Shown here: piece by piece, positions 1-10,717 of the stretch
Layout of the letters: the number at the start of each line of letters is the position of its first letter
Position numbering within the stretch: position 1 is the first letter of the stretch
Assembly: GCA_036362985.1 (NCBI GenBank)
Contig: JAYGXS010000004.1
Span: 41,139,907 to 41,203,906, forward strand
Direction of reading: 5' to 3'
Source of the DNA: Ligula intestinalis
Taxonomy: Eukaryota > Platyhelminthes > Cestoda > Diphyllobothriidea > Diphyllobothriidae
Length of the DNA stretch: 64,000 nt
Notes under the pieces: generated by a model
What the model was told of the DNA's origin: nothing
The model's database searches: none
What the model saw: only the letters and a program-made list of their open reading frames with translations
Position numbers and translations under genes: made by a program

Positions 1-6
1 GTTAAA

Positions 7-402
7 TTGTTTTCCCCGATCGAGGTGGACTCAATCATTGCTCAACGGGGTCGCATTTCCCGATATTTAGAAATGACTAAAAGTTTCCTCTGTCGAGATC
101 TCACACCGATGGAGCGAAGAAATGCGGCTCTCCAGTCCAATAGACCAATGAATTTTCAGCCTTCTATTCCTAAATCTGTTCGTAGTCCCGATAGGGTAAA
201 TGCACTCGCTAATCCTCCACCCCGGATATCTGGTCATACACCCACTAACGCCAGTACACCCGTTATCCCTGCCTCCCAGAGGTCTATCCATAGTCCCGTA
301 ACCGTCAGTACACCTGCTATCCCTACCTCGCGAATGTCTAGTCATAGGCCCATAAACATCAGTGCACCAGTTAGCCCATCCCTCTTGATGTCGGGACCGT
401 AA
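7..402 (+). pseudogene. LINE-A ORF1-like C-terminal fragment with 54-nt tandem repeats
   Basis: An open frame of 131 codons at the window edge; the ATG at 7 need not be the true start. The first ~45 residues contain the string LTPMERRNAAL, of a kind seen at the end of LINE ORF1 proteins. The rest is Ser/Thr/Pro-rich and built from four diverged 18-residue units (about 175-228, 229-282, 283-336, 337-390), each with an S-x-H/R-x-P start and a P-x-x-P-like end. No enzymatic motif is visible. Its role as ORF1 is inferred from position upstream of the endonuclease. Confidence 0.5.
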
Positions 403-1051
403 AGCCCCACCGCTTCATCATCTACTACGATTAAAACTAGTCTAAATACATTCTCTGTCCAACGATCGATAAATTACGCTGCCTCTAACTCGGCAACCAG
501 CTCATCAAGAATGTCGCCAACACCGTCGAAAACGCTTTGGCCGAGCGCTTCCTCACCACAACATAGCTCCTCCCTTGACCGTGGGAGTCATATTATTCCC
601 CCTATCATGCGTTATTGAACACGCCGGGCCCGAACCACGAAAAAATTAATTTTCACGGCAGTTACCCAAACTGGTATAGTTTTAAATCTAATCGGAGTTG
701 CCATACAGTACATTCACTGATTAAGAAGATTAGTCCTAACGCGAGTGGCCCCAACACTAATTTTATGTCACCGTTCCCCTTTATCAGTTCCTTTACCCAT
801 CCTTTTCCACCCAAACCTGCAAACCTGTACTTGCCTTCTCGCCTCCCCCCATTCCTCTCAAACGCCTCAGAAGCTTATTTTGGTTTGTCCTCTCCTCATT
901 TTTCCCTGCCAGAAAGCGGGGACCATCGATATCTCAGACCTCATCGGCCATCCATTATTGGCTAACCATATGATAACAGCTCCATACCCGTCAGTACTTA
1001 TTCCACAAATAATAACGGCCTACAGTTTGCCTACCCATCTTTAAATTTTTT
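403..1051 (+). other. LINE-A linker between ORF1-like and endonuclease regions
   Basis: No domain is recognised here. Open frames at 615-965 and 745-1044 are Pro/Ser-rich and overlap in different frames, so they are probably chance or decayed ORF1/linker sequence of LINE-A. Confidence 0.4.
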
Positions 1052-1453
1052 ATGAATAACGATAGCCATAGTCCTGCCACTCAAAACACACTAGATGTCA
1101 CATTGCTGTATACCAGGTCTGTTATAAATAAAATAGCTCAACTGCGAGCTATTGCTTTTGAGATGACGCCCGATGTTATATGCATAACAGAATCTTGGAC
1201 ACATCCAAACATTTCTGACTCCGCCCTTATCATAGACGAGTATGATCTCTATCTTCACGATCGCATTAATAAGCGTGGTGGTGGTTGACTTCTCTATATT
1301 AGAACGTCATTTAGGCACTTTCCGTTTTATCCAAATAGCACGTCCTTCTCTGGAAATTACTCTTTCGCTTCTATTATCCTGTCACCCCGGCAAAAGGCGA
1401 TTATTGGATGTGTACATAATCATCCTAACTCTTCATCGGAAGAAGATGTAAAC
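1052..1453 (+). pseudogene. LINE-A ORF2, N-terminal APE endonuclease segment with in-frame TGA
   Basis: Translates to the start of an APE-like endonuclease: a YTRSVINK string (normally close to YTN-x-S-x-x-x-K), then PDVICITESW, in which the Glu of TESW corresponds to the catalytic glutamate. The frame stops with TGA at 1286-1288 right after a GGG string. The same frame then continues open into the next segment, so only this stop separates them. ATG 1052 is a convenient start, not a proven one. Confidence 0.8.
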
Positions 1454-2833
1454 TTGTCTGAAATATTCAAGTTTATTTCAGAATCCTCTTTTGAAGTTAA
1501 AATTATTGCTGGAGATTTTAATTTTCCTGAAATCGACTGGCTTTCAAACTACTGTCCACCTAGATTTCAGCCTTTCCTAGAAACCATTAATTTTTCTAAC
1601 TGGTCTGAACTTGTTAGTTCCCCAACAAGACGGAACCATATCCTAGATCTGATTTTCACAAATGGTATCGCTCCTATCTTCGTTGATTTTAAGCAGGACA
1701 TCTTCCAAAGTGATCACACATTAATTCACTGTTGCCTTCCGCTTCCTCCTACGGAAAAGGCTAGTGCTAGTCGTACCTATCATGCGTATGACCTCGCAGA
1801 TATTAGCTCAATCAACAATTTTCTTGACTCATTAGATTGGCAGAGCCTCTCCTCCATTAACGACGCTGCATATCTTTCTGAACTCATGTCGGTCGTTTCT
1901 AATAAAATGGTAGAATTTGTGCCCACTAAAATTGCGAAACCCTACACACCAGAATCGACCGTCCCTCATTTTATTTTGCCCCGACTCAAGAAATTGAGAA
2001 GGCAGCTGAAAGATCGATCTACTAGTTCGCTGTCTGTGTATCTAAGGATCGCAGAGATTTTCGAATTAGCGTCAAAGATTCGTATTGCGCGTTATCAGTA
2101 CAGGGAATCTTGCGCCCTGAGTGAGTTAAACTCTGCAAAATCTATCGCACAACTGTTTCGTCGTAGTTTCTCCGCAAAACGAGGAATTGAAATACCCCCA
2201 TTGCTGAATGAAAATAAAACATTTTTACTAGTTGAGTCTGATAAGTCTAAATTATTCAATGGTTTCTTTGCGAAGGATTTTACGACAGAATCCGAACCAG
2301 TCCCGTCGTTTCAACCATACTCAGACAATACTGTCGGGAACATTGATTTTTCCATAGAATTAATTCGTAAGCATATAATTTGTCGAAAAAACTCGCACTC
2401 TTCGGGAACTGATGGTATCCCCAATTCAGTTATCAAAAGAGTGTTGACCTTTTCCAAATTACTTAGCCATATATTTTCAGTCTACCTCTTAAATGGTTTC
2501 TTTCCTGACACTTGGAAGGCATTCATTATTCTTCCGGTCTTTAAATCAGGATATCTTTCGGACATCAATAACTACTGCGGTGTTCACAAAACCCCGGCCC
2601 TAGTTAAACTTCTGGATAAGATAATTTTTAATCATATTCTCGATTTTTCACTAAAAAATAAGCTTTTAAGCGACTTGCAGCATGGTTTTCTACCCGGAAG
2701 ATCATCAAAGACATGTCACATAGCTTTTATTAACCACGTCACTTCCCTTCGTAACGGGCGGCAATCCGTGGTTGTTATCTACTTTGACCTGAGCAAAGCC
2801 TTCGAAAGGTACCGCATAGACGGCTTCTGGTAA
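1454..2833 (+). pseudogene. LINE-A ORF2, endonuclease C-terminus and RT fingers/palm
   Basis: A 459-codon open stretch in the same frame as 1052-1288. It carries the endonuclease motifs GDFNFPEIDW and QSDHTLIH, then a linker, then reverse transcriptase blocks including SSGTDGIPNSVIK, LQHGFLPGRSS and the catalytic-A-like YFDLSKAF. The last ~9 residues are out of frame: a shift occurs just after SKAFE. The leftmost base is only where the open track restarts on a TTG; the true ORF begins upstream. Confidence 0.85.
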
Positions 2834-3950
2834 AATTGGAAGCCATTGGCATCCGTGCCCTTCTCCTCGACTTCATCGGTTCCTACTTGTCTAACCGCAG
2901 CCAGAAGGTCCCAGTAGGTGATAGTTACTCCACTGCTTAGATGATCACGAGTGGCGTTTTTCAAGGCACTGTCTTGGGTTCTTTACTCTTCATTCTATAC
3001 ATAAACGAAATTTTGAATGTTCAAAAAATTCACACAATCTCATTTATGCAGACGACTTCAAATGCATATACTCATTTTCTAAGGACATGGCAAGTATGTG
3101 CGTTGATAAATGCGGACTTACTTACACTCGCACGTTAGAGTGCTGCCTGGCAGATAGAATTCTCTCCATCCATGTGGAGTTTCATGTGTTTCGGTCCAGC
3201 CAAGCTTCCCCATCCCCTAGTAATTGAAAATACTCCACTTTTAGAACAATCCACTATAAAAGACTTAGACCTAAGCTACAAAAATAAACTAGCATTGTCG
3301 CCTAATGCGGATCGAATATCTGCGAAGGCTGCACAGATATGTGGCTTTATATCACACAATTTCTTCCTGCTGGAAATAAAGTTAAAACTTTATCGCATGT
3401 ATGTTCTTTCCATCCTAGAATACTGCTGTCCCCTTTTGGGTCTAATGAATGCTTCTGACCACAGTAAGATTAAAAATGTACAGAGGGTATTGACTCGCAA
3501 AATATTCGCTCTTCCTCGATCCACTATTTCTTATACGGAGAGCTGTCAGTTAGCGAACATGACATTTTTTGGGTCAGAAGACTCGAAGCGGGCCTCTGTT
3601 TCCTCTTTCGCGTTAACTCTACCCCTAACCTTCCAAGAATCAACGCTCTCATTCCCGCAGATAGACATTATGCCACTCATAATTCGTCCAGGATAATTGC
3701 ACCCCCCCCTTTAGCTCCACTTCGAACCATTCTCACATCTTTGCCTCCAAGTATACCGTCCTCTGGAATAATATTCCCCTCGAAATTAGGATATTATCTA
3801 ACTTAACAGTTTTTAAAGTCAAATTACGTACACAGTTAACTTCGGAAGATATTAAGTCCTTGTTATCCATCTCCTTCCCAAACACACAACTTTTGGACTT
3901 TGAAAAGGGTCCTCCTGGTATCTGAGGTGGTTATTTTTATGCAACATTTT
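2834..3950 (+). pseudogene. LINE-A ORF2, RT palm/thumb and C-terminal remnants in shifting frames
   Basis: One frame continues the RT from 2832 with a VKLEAIGIRALLLDFI string, meets TAG at 2938-2940, then reads FQGTVLGSLLFILYINEI, an RT block. The catalytic YADDFK motif lies in a different frame at 3045-3062. The open stretch 3172-3696 gives the C-terminal region with RMYVLSILEYCCPL and NVQRVLTRKIF, typical downstream of LINE RTs. At least two frameshifts and one stop make it non-functional. Confidence 0.8.
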
Positions 3951-4291
3951 TTCCATATATGTCTAAATCTTTCTCTTTTGAGTGATATTTGCAACGATGT
4001 TTTGTCCACTTCTCTGTCCAATCATCATTGCCGTTTCTCCATTCTCAATTTTACGACCCAGAAGATAGGCTTCATGGTCTTAAGTCATGCTCATGGCGGT
4101 TATGCTATCTTCACCAGCTCGTCGCTGGACTCCGCAGTCCACAAGGTCGCATCTCCGGCGTTTTGTTGATAAGTCACTTTATTAAGGGAAGAAGATTTTC
4201 GCCCTTGAGCTTCCTATTCATAACCAAAATCGCATAATAGGTCCACCGTAACAAGTGTACATAATAAAAATGTACAAATGTAGGCTTAAAA

Positions 4292-6100
4292 TCAGTGATC
4301 AGTGTGAGCCAGTTGCAAGGTGCTGCTACTGACACTTTGTTCATTATATCTGCCACAGTTTCTCAGCAAATGAGAATCAAGTTTGTGTTTAAAAATGTCA
4401 ACAGTATCTGAGAGGACCACATCTTCCGGGAGTCCGTTCCACGCTCCAATGACCCTCTGAGAGAAGGCGTTTCGTCGAACGTCGATACGGGCCGGCTTCC
4501 TCTGTAGTTTAAAAGGATGACCTCGCAGATGGTCAGTCCGAGCCAATTCGAAGGAATCATCAAATTCTAGGGCGCAGTCTTGGCCTCTAACAATACAGTA
4601 GGTTTGTATGAGGTCCCCGAGGAGTTGCCTATAATTGAGAGGGAAAAGATCAAGTTCGGTCAGTCTGTCTTCAGAAGGCAGATGACCAAGATTCTTGACC
4701 ATCTTCGTAGCCCTCGCCTGCACTCGTTCCAGGTGCAGGTAATCCTTCTTGAACCACGGACGCCAGGCCTGGACAGCATACTCCAAGTGAGACCGAACAA
4801 ACGCTCCGTAGGTTTTCTTGAAGAGCTCCTTGTAAATATTGGTGAATCCCCACCTAATCGCAAACAACACCTGTGTCGCGCGTTTAGCTGCCTTTACACA
4901 CTGAGTAGATGGTTTAAGTGAGGAATTTATAAGAACACCGAGATCCTTTTGTTCGTTCACATTTGAAAGTGGGTGCCCATCGAGGAGGTACTGGAAGAAA
5001 TCATTCCCCTCATCAGTCCTTCTAGTACGGAGTCTTAAAACCACAAACTTACTAATGTTGTAGTTTAAAAGCCAACGAGCAGACCAGCAGCTAAGTCGAT
5101 TGAGAATCTCTTGAAGCGCTTTCCTATCGGCGTCAGACCTGATGGCTCTCCAGAGGTTGACGTCGTCGGCAAACATGATAGCCCTGCAACCCAGGTCGTT
5201 GACACAGTCATTGATATAGATAAGGAAGAGCAGTGGCCCTAAGACAGAGCCTTGGGGGACGCCACTCAGAACAGTTGTAGGGTTTGAATTTGAGTCACCG
5301 ATGCACACAGTTTGCGATCGCCCTGTGAGAAAATCTGTGATCCATGCCAGCAAGTTTCCTCTGATGCCAATTTCTGACAATTTATACACAAGACACTTAT
5401 GTGGGACGCTGTCGAATGCCTTTTTGAAGTCCATATAGATGACGTCAACCTTACCATCTTCCTCTAGTGCGCGATTCCACTGCTCAGTGGAGAGTCGAAG
5501 GTTGGAAAGGCAAGAATGGTTCTTTCTGAAGCCGTGTTGGAACCCTGACAGTAGGTTGTTCTCCTCCAAGAACCCCATTGTCGTCTCCTTAACTATCGCT
5601 TCCTTCACCTTACAGCAAATGCAAGTAAGGCTGATGGGCTGGTAATTGTTGACCTTCGTTCGGGCTCCGCCCTTGTATATGGGGTAAATATTTGCCATTT
5701 TCCGTTCGGGTGGCAGTTTTCCTAGTTCAAATGAAGAACGAAAGATATGTGCTAGGGGCTCTGAGAGTTCGCTTGCCAATTCTTTCAAGAACTTGGCTGG
5801 TATATTGTCTGGGCCGGATGACTTTGCTTCTTTGAGGCTCTGCAGCTCCCTCTCAACTACAGATGGTGGAAATAGTAGAGAATGAAGTGCTGGACCAGCA
5901 TTTACAACAGCACTGTTGGCATTATCAAAATGAAGCTCGGTTTCCCTAGTGAATACCGAGGCAAAGAACCAGCTACAGTACTCGGCTTTCTCGTCATTCT
6001 CAACGACTTCTCCGCCATCATCATTCTTAAGTACTGCGACAGGATCTTTGTTTTTTAATCTACTGTTAATATAGCGGAATAGAATTTTGGATTTTCTTCA
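4292..6100 (-). pseudogene. LINE-B ORF2, reverse transcriptase and C-terminal domain
   Basis: The longest open frame in the window. From 5788 it is 498 codons, and the same frame stays open upstream to about 6100, where it takes over from the endonuclease frame by a 1-nt shift. RT blocks in order: SSGPDNIPAKF, PIYKGGARTKVNNYQPISLT, FLEENNLLSGFQHGFR, YMDFKKAFDSVPH, GVPQGSVLGPLLFLIYIND and FADDVN (near 5165), where CR1 elements often have FADDTK. A C-terminal block with SHLEYAVQAW and LERVQARATKMV follows, as in other CR1-type LINEs. This stretch alone is intact, which suggests fairly recent decay. Confidence 0.9.
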
Positions 6101-7021
6101 GCCTGTTGGAGGATTCTTGATACATAGCTTTTCCTGGCCTGGCGAATCAATTTTTTTACTGTATTTCTTTGGCGTCGGAATTCCTCGAGGTGTACTGGCG
6201 ACCCAGTTTTCCTGAATAACTTCCATTTCCTATTCTTCTTCTTCTTCTTCTTCTTCAGTTGCCTGTAAAGTTTCATCGTCAAACAGGCAGGACGACTAGT
6301 CATCTTTTGTACCTTCACTGGACAAAAGCGCTTAATCAGATCTAATGTAACCCTCTTGAGTGATCTCCAATCCTCCTCCTGATCCCCTTTGAGCAGGCAG
6401 TCCCAATTCACGGACGATAGTGCATTCTTCATTGAATTGAGGTCTGCCTTCAATATGTTTGGCTGGTTCTCCGTTTTCCTCAACCGTTGAGTATGGAGTG
6501 AGTAATCCCACATTAGCGTCGTATGGTCACTCTTACCGAGTGGAGCACTTGAATGCACTTCATCTATGTAGGATGAATCCTTCGTGAAAATGAGATCCAA
6601 ACAAGTAGCCCGCTGGTTTTCTCGAAATCTGGTTATGCCCTTAACGTTCTGAACTAGAAATAGGTCAAGCGTGAGATCCATTAATTTGGAACTGAAGGAA
6701 GTTGACGCCGCCTCCACTGTTAGCTTGTTCCATTCAATTGCAGGGGCGTTGAAGTCAACAACGATGAGAACCTCCTGGTGGCTAGCAGCTTCTTTCACCA
6801 GACCAAGGAGTGAGTCGTCGGCTCCACTCAAAATATTTGGTGGCCGGTAAACGGCCAGGAATTCAAGGTTCTGTGAATTCGCTTTCTTGACCTTTAACCA
6901 GACGGACTCATACTCCAGGGCTAGAGTGTGTTCTCTTTCTACAACAGAGATTTCAGTTCTGACATACACGACAACGCCACCTTGTTGTCGGTTTTGGCGG
7001 TTTTTGCGAAAAAAGCTGTTA
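6055..7021 (-). pseudogene. LINE-B ORF2, APE endonuclease main segment
   Basis: An open frame whose track start is at 6969 but which extends up to about 7021 through NRQNRQQGGVVVYVRTEI. It carries VYRPPN, then VDFNAPAIEWN in place of the usual GDFN motif, then LDLIFTKDSS and PLGKSDHTTLMW, the SDH motif of APE endonucleases. A lysine run encoded by a TTC/GAA tract (6234-6257 on the + strand) follows. The frame ends at 6055, where the RT frame is already open, so endonuclease and RT are separated by one lost or gained base. Confidence 0.85.
6234..6257. repeat. (TTC)n microsatellite inside LINE-B
   Basis: About eight TTC units encode a lysine run in the endonuclease-RT linker on the - strand. 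It looks like a slippage expansion of a lysine-rich linker. Confidence 0.9.
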
Positions 7022-7159
7022 TGCTGGAATCGAAATCTCCGAATCTGCGATTTCTGTTTTTAGCCATGTTTCCGTTATGGCAACTACATCAGGTTTCCGC
7101 TCCCAAAGTATTACCTTGAGTTCATCAATTTTTGAGGGAAGACTTTGGGCATTAGTGTA
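7022..7159 (-). pseudogene. LINE-B ORF2, endonuclease N-terminal fragment
   Basis: Read on the - strand this gives YTNAQSLPSKIDEL and then PDVVAITETWL, the first two conserved blocks of APE-type LINE endonucleases, including the catalytic Glu of TETW. The frame hits TAA near 7022, while the main endonuclease frame continues one base over. This is too short to stand out as an ORF but is clearly homologous. Confidence 0.8.
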
Positions 7160-7299
7160 AAAAAAGCTCAATTAAGACTTTGTCACCACTTTGTTCAGGC
7201 GGGTGCCTCTTGCGTGAGATTGCATGCAGGGAGGTGTCGGTGCTGATGGAGACGGACTGTTGTACATCCCGACTAGGCTGTTAGTGTTATCGGCTTTCT

Positions 7300-7737
7300 C
7301 TAGAGGAGTGACCTCGGGACATGGACGATCTCCCCGTTCAGAATGCGAAGATTGCTCTCACCGAGTTTGCATCTCCTGTGGAGCTCTACTTTAAGCAATC
7401 TCCATTTCTCCCGCTCCGCGGGGGAAAAATCCCGCTGAAAAAAAACCGTCGGGTGTGAGTATCTAAGTATTGGTTTCCTGCTTAACAATAGCTGGACCTC
7501 AGCCTCACTCTTCAGGACAACCTTCAATGGTCTTGGTTGGCGTTGTTCATCTTTTGATTCTGTTATACGGCCCATTCGGAATGCCTTCAGAACTTCGACT
7601 TTCTCCTCACCCTTTAGGAGGAATTTCAGATATTCTTTAATTAACTTCCTGTCCTCTTCTAATCTTGATTTCGGGGTATCGGAAGTACCTTCCATCATGC
7701 CTTTTATGACTATGCAGTTTATACGAGTGGTAGTCAC
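7300..7737 (-). pseudogene. LINE-B ORF1, C-terminal segment
   Basis: A 145-residue open stretch reading NCIVIKGMMEG, then a Lys/Glu-rich region, VLKAFRMGR, RPLKVVLKSEAEVQLLLSRK and YSHPTVFFQRDFSPAERE. This is the style of the nucleic-acid-binding ORF1 region seen upstream of CR1-like ORF2s. The start at 7737 is a GTG; the real frame extends upstream to a TAG near 7826. The stop at 7300 lies just upstream of the ORF2 endonuclease, as expected for a bicistronic LINE. Confidence 0.65.
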
Positions 7738-7963
7738 CTTCCGACTGTCGTCCCCTTCTGCTTCTCTAGGGTTTGTTAGGACAGATTCTCTTCGAGGTTC
7801 AGCGCTCCTCTTCGTTTTGGCCTGCGAAGGTGCCTATTTTGTTTGACTCGTGCTCAAGCTCGGCCAACTTATATTAGCACATGGGCTCGGTTGACCTTTT
7901 TTGGGAGCCCGAGAGCGCTTCTTCGTTCTCTGGGAAGCCAGTGGTGTTGACCGTTTCCCCTGT

Positions 7964-8527
7964 CTATGGCAGACTGCCAACTCCGTCAAGCACCCTGGCT
8001 GCCGGATCATTTTTGTACGTAGACACTTCGGCGAGGGATTTTGCTTTTCCGTACGCTAGGCTTCCTCGCTCAAGTTCACGCATCGCCGGTTTCTCCTCAC
8101 GAGAAAGAAATCGAGAAAAAATTTTCAGCTCCTCCATCTCCACTCTAAGACCATAAACCACCTTCTCCAGGTTTGTAAATTTGTTCAAAAGGGTAAAATA
8201 TGATACGGAGGCTTCATCTTCATGAATTTCATCCCTTGAACTTTTACGACTTTTAGTTCGCTTGGCAGGAGGAGATTTCAAAGAACTTATAGATCGAGTT
8301 TCTGTAGTTAGTAAGGGAATCTGGAAACAATCACTCCGTCCCGTGATGGCGAAGGGAGGTAGGCGCTCGAGTTCTACGCTTGGGGTCCAGAGTTCGAATT
8401 CGGGCGGTGGCGTGACGTTTTTTTCTCGTTGCGATGATGTCGGGATTTCGAATGCAGGCACTGGCGAACATTCCTTCCCGTCTTCCAAAGCTGTATCGCA
8501 CATAGTTTCAATTTTGTCTGTCACCAT
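7964..8527 (-). pseudogene. LINE-B ORF1, N-terminal segment
   Basis: A 187-residue open stretch starting at an ATG, with a basic patch (PPAKRTKSRKSS) and a predicted helical region around LLNKFTNLEKVVYGLRVEMEE, compatible with a coiled coil of an ORF1 protein. It ends at 7964. The gap 7738-7963 to the next ORF1 segment is degenerate with stops in each frame. Assigned to ORF1 by position and orientation only. Confidence 0.5.
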
Positions 8528-8683
8528 CTTTTCACCACAGACCGTTAATGAATCAAATAGTAAAGTGGATTGCTTTTTGACTGTTAATAACCGATATTTA
8601 TTACTGTCGTCCTGTGTCTTCGTGGTGGAATTGATTAGACGCTCAACTTGGTTTTAAAATAAATTAAATTTGAGTCTGCAGTC

Positions 8684-8758
8684 GACGCCGATGGTGTAGT
8701 GGTAACGACTAATACCGGCGAACTACAGGTTTTGGGTTCGAGTCCCTTTTGCGCCCCT
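8684..8758 (+). repeat. tRNA-like sequence (SINE head or tRNA pseudogene)
   Basis: Contains an A-box-like TGGTGTAGTGG and a B-box-like GGTTCGAGTCC with tRNA-like spacing. A 7-bp acceptor stem cannot be formed convincingly between the two ends, so a functional tRNA gene is not claimed. It lies next to the 5' end of LINE-B. Confidence 0.5.
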
Positions 8759-8759
8759 A

Positions 8760-9125
8760 CTTTTAAAAGCTGATCTAAACGTTTATTTTTGTCTCCCATA
8801 AAAGATCAGATTGCTGATAAACGATATTAAAGCTCCATGCAATATGTATAAAGCGTTCAACTGCATGAAAGAGGTTATTGAAACGACTCAGCCGTTTTTA
8901 GAGAGCTGGAATCCAGGAGAATTGTTGACAGAAGGCAGTGACGGAGATGATGCTCGTTTTGTCTAATGTCGTGTCGTCTCTTCTGAGGCTGGAGTTATTG
9001 CAAAAGTTAATCCAATAGCTAACAACGAAAGTCCGCCAGAGGGCTACGTGAACCGAAATCCTGAAAATAATATTTCCTACGAAGGACGAGAAATTTAAAT
9101 CGCAATTTGGAGAACGCGCCCTTGT
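8760..9125. other. Intergenic, no feature seen
   Basis: No coding potential, clear repeat or regulatory motif was recognised between the tRNA-like sequence and the inverted-repeat element. Confidence 0.5.
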
Positions 9126-9392
9126 ATGTTATATTATACTTCCGCATAGATACTAGCTAAAAGCCCAGACACGTGTTTCACCAATGTTTCTTCCAGGTCG
9201 TGCACCTAATAATTTCCGTGATTATTTCCTTGATTATTATCGGGAGGTCATATACTAGAAACCGCATAGAGAACTTTGGGGGCCTACTGAAGAGCCGAAC
9301 CCCTCGTTTCTGTATCATGCAGTATTAGAAACAGCGGCAAAACACGTGTCTGGGCTTTTAGCTTGTATCTATGCGGAATTATGGTATAACAT
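9126..9392. mobile_element. Short TIR element (MITE-like, about 267 bp)
   Basis: Left arm 9140-9178 and right arm 9340-9378 are reverse complements over 39 nt with one mismatch, each ending in TTCCGCATAG at the outer side. Weaker complementarity extends outwards to about 9126 and 9392 (ATGTTATA-type ends). The inside has no ORF. This fits a non-autonomous DNA transposon. The superfamily cannot be named, and no clean target-site duplication was found. Confidence 0.7.
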
Positions 9393-9400
9393 CAATGTAA

Positions 9401-9423
9401 TATATATATATATATATATATAT
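9401..9423. repeat. (TA)n microsatellite
   Basis: About eleven TA units directly after the right end of the TIR element. Confidence 0.9.
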
Positions 9424-9739
9424 GAACTTTGTTTAGTTCGGAAGCCTTAACGTGCAGCGACAGCATATTTTCTGCCCAAACAAGTTTAATCATTATTTAC
9501 GTTAAATCCACTCCCCATCTCTTTCGTTTTTTTTTACAGAAGCCCGTTTATAATTGAAATTTTGAGGTGAAGTTGGCACAGTATCCCCTCAAAACGGACG
9601 AGAATCTCAAACCGCAGATTTTGCCTCGAGAAAACCTACGTAAGTGAAAACATAATTTGGTAATGTTGTCAATTCCTTTGCATTGTCCAATTCCAGTTGA
9701 GTCTAACAAGTTAGCAGCCATGTAGCTTGCATTCATTGG

Positions 9740-9890
9740 ACACCGACAGAAGAGTAAACAGCACGCTCTGAGGATGAAAACGAGAGATTTTTTGAAACCT
9801 CATCCTAAATATACCTTGGTTCTAGGAATTGCAACCACATATTCCTCTTCCGAGGATGATGTAAACAATATACACTTGTACATAAATAAT
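9740..9890 (+). repeat. Penelope-type terminal repeat fragment
   Basis: Contains GATGAAAACGAGAGATTTTT, a variant GAAACCTCATC, ATATACCTTGGTTCTAGG and TCCTCTTCCGAGGATGATGT. The same order occurs at 23440-23560 (GATGGAAGCGAGCGAG, GAAACGTCAG, ATACACTTTGGTCCCAG, CTCTTCCGGGGATGATGT), where it follows a Penelope GIY-YIG fragment. Confidence 0.55.
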
Positions 9891-9899
9891 TCAGGTAGA

Positions 9900-10700
9900 C
9901 ATAGAACAAAATTTATAAATCAATCTTATTTGATTTCTTTATGCCTAATCTGATGAAGACATTGGATATTTATTTGTGCACGGTTATACTTTTTCATTTT
10001 CTCGGTCCCTGATAATTGCATTCTATCAGTTTCGTCTGGAAACTATTTCCGATCAGGTTTTGGTCTATGCCCTGCGCGGTACAAGAGACTGAAAGCACAG
10101 AAATAAGTGAGAGTTTAGTCGAAATCATACCACAGCACGAATGAATTTACATTGACAGAAACTTGTTCGTTACGTACTAGAACGATTATATATTTTAGGA
10201 GAATAACACACCATTGATGCAAGAACGAAAAAAAATTTAATGGAACTAGCAACTTTCAAGTGTCTGATGAACTAAAACCCAAGGGCTTCTCCAAAGTTTG
10301 CTTAGTGGATTTTGGCTTCAGAAGACTTCCGGAATTGCTGTACTTTTTTTCGAGAGGTCGGACCTTCAATGTCTGGATTCTTTCGGGTCTATCTATGTTT
10401 TGTTTATGCTTACTTGCCTTCAAAATAATTCAAGAAAAGTACCAGCTCTCTGAACGCTTGTGGGCTCGAGTTCCAGCGCGATAGTCCACAAGCTTTCTAG
10501 TAATAGAATCTGTAGCGACTGCGAAGGTCTCTTTTCGCCAAAACGCGAGATGAGGCTGAGATGGATGCTTATAATACTTCAGTTTTAATGATTTGTTTAC
10601 ATTTTCAAAACTTGTAATAAATATGTGACCCTTGTTACAGCTTCCTTAGACAATATTAAAATGGTGCATTGACAACGTTAAAGTTTTAATGCATCAATAT
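9900..10700. other. Region upstream of DNAAF4, no clear feature
   Basis: AT-rich sequence before the DNAAF4 start. It presumably holds the promoter and 5' UTR, but no core promoter motif was convincing. The open frame 10260-10484 lacks recognisable domains and is probably chance. Confidence 0.4.
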
Positions 10701-10717
10701 CGCGTCGGTAGTAGCAA

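Larger units (their letters stand above)
1..4160 (+). mobile_element. Degenerate non-LTR retrotransposon (LINE-A), CR1/jockey-like
   Basis: A LINE copy already under way at the window edge. In order it shows the end of an ORF1-like protein, a linker, an APE-type endonuclease, a reverse transcriptase and a C-terminal region. The ORF2 frame is broken by an in-frame TGA at 1286-1288, a frameshift just after the YFDLSKAF motif near 2805, a TAG at 2938-2940, and a shift that puts the YADD motif in another frame at 3045-3056. It cannot encode a working polymerase as it stands. The 3' end near 4160 is inferred from where the opposing LINE-B begins; no clear tail repeat was seen. The clade is judged from motif style only. 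Confidence 0.85.
4165..8660 (-). mobile_element. Degenerate CR1-like non-LTR retrotransposon (LINE-B)
   Basis: A nearly full-length LINE read from about 8660 down to about 4165. In order: two ORF1 segments (8527-7964 and 7737-7300), an endonuclease split by a frameshift near 7022, and a reverse transcriptase separated from the endonuclease by another 1-nt shift near 6095. The 3' UTR contains AATAAA close to the presumed end. It lies tail to tail with LINE-A. It belongs to a different lineage from LINE-A, judged by its FADDVN motif and ORF1 type. It is inactive as read. Confidence 0.88.

Noticed and set aside
8684..8758. Functional tRNA gene
   Set aside because: A and B boxes are present, but the ends do not pair as an acceptor stem, so only a tRNA-like sequence is reported.
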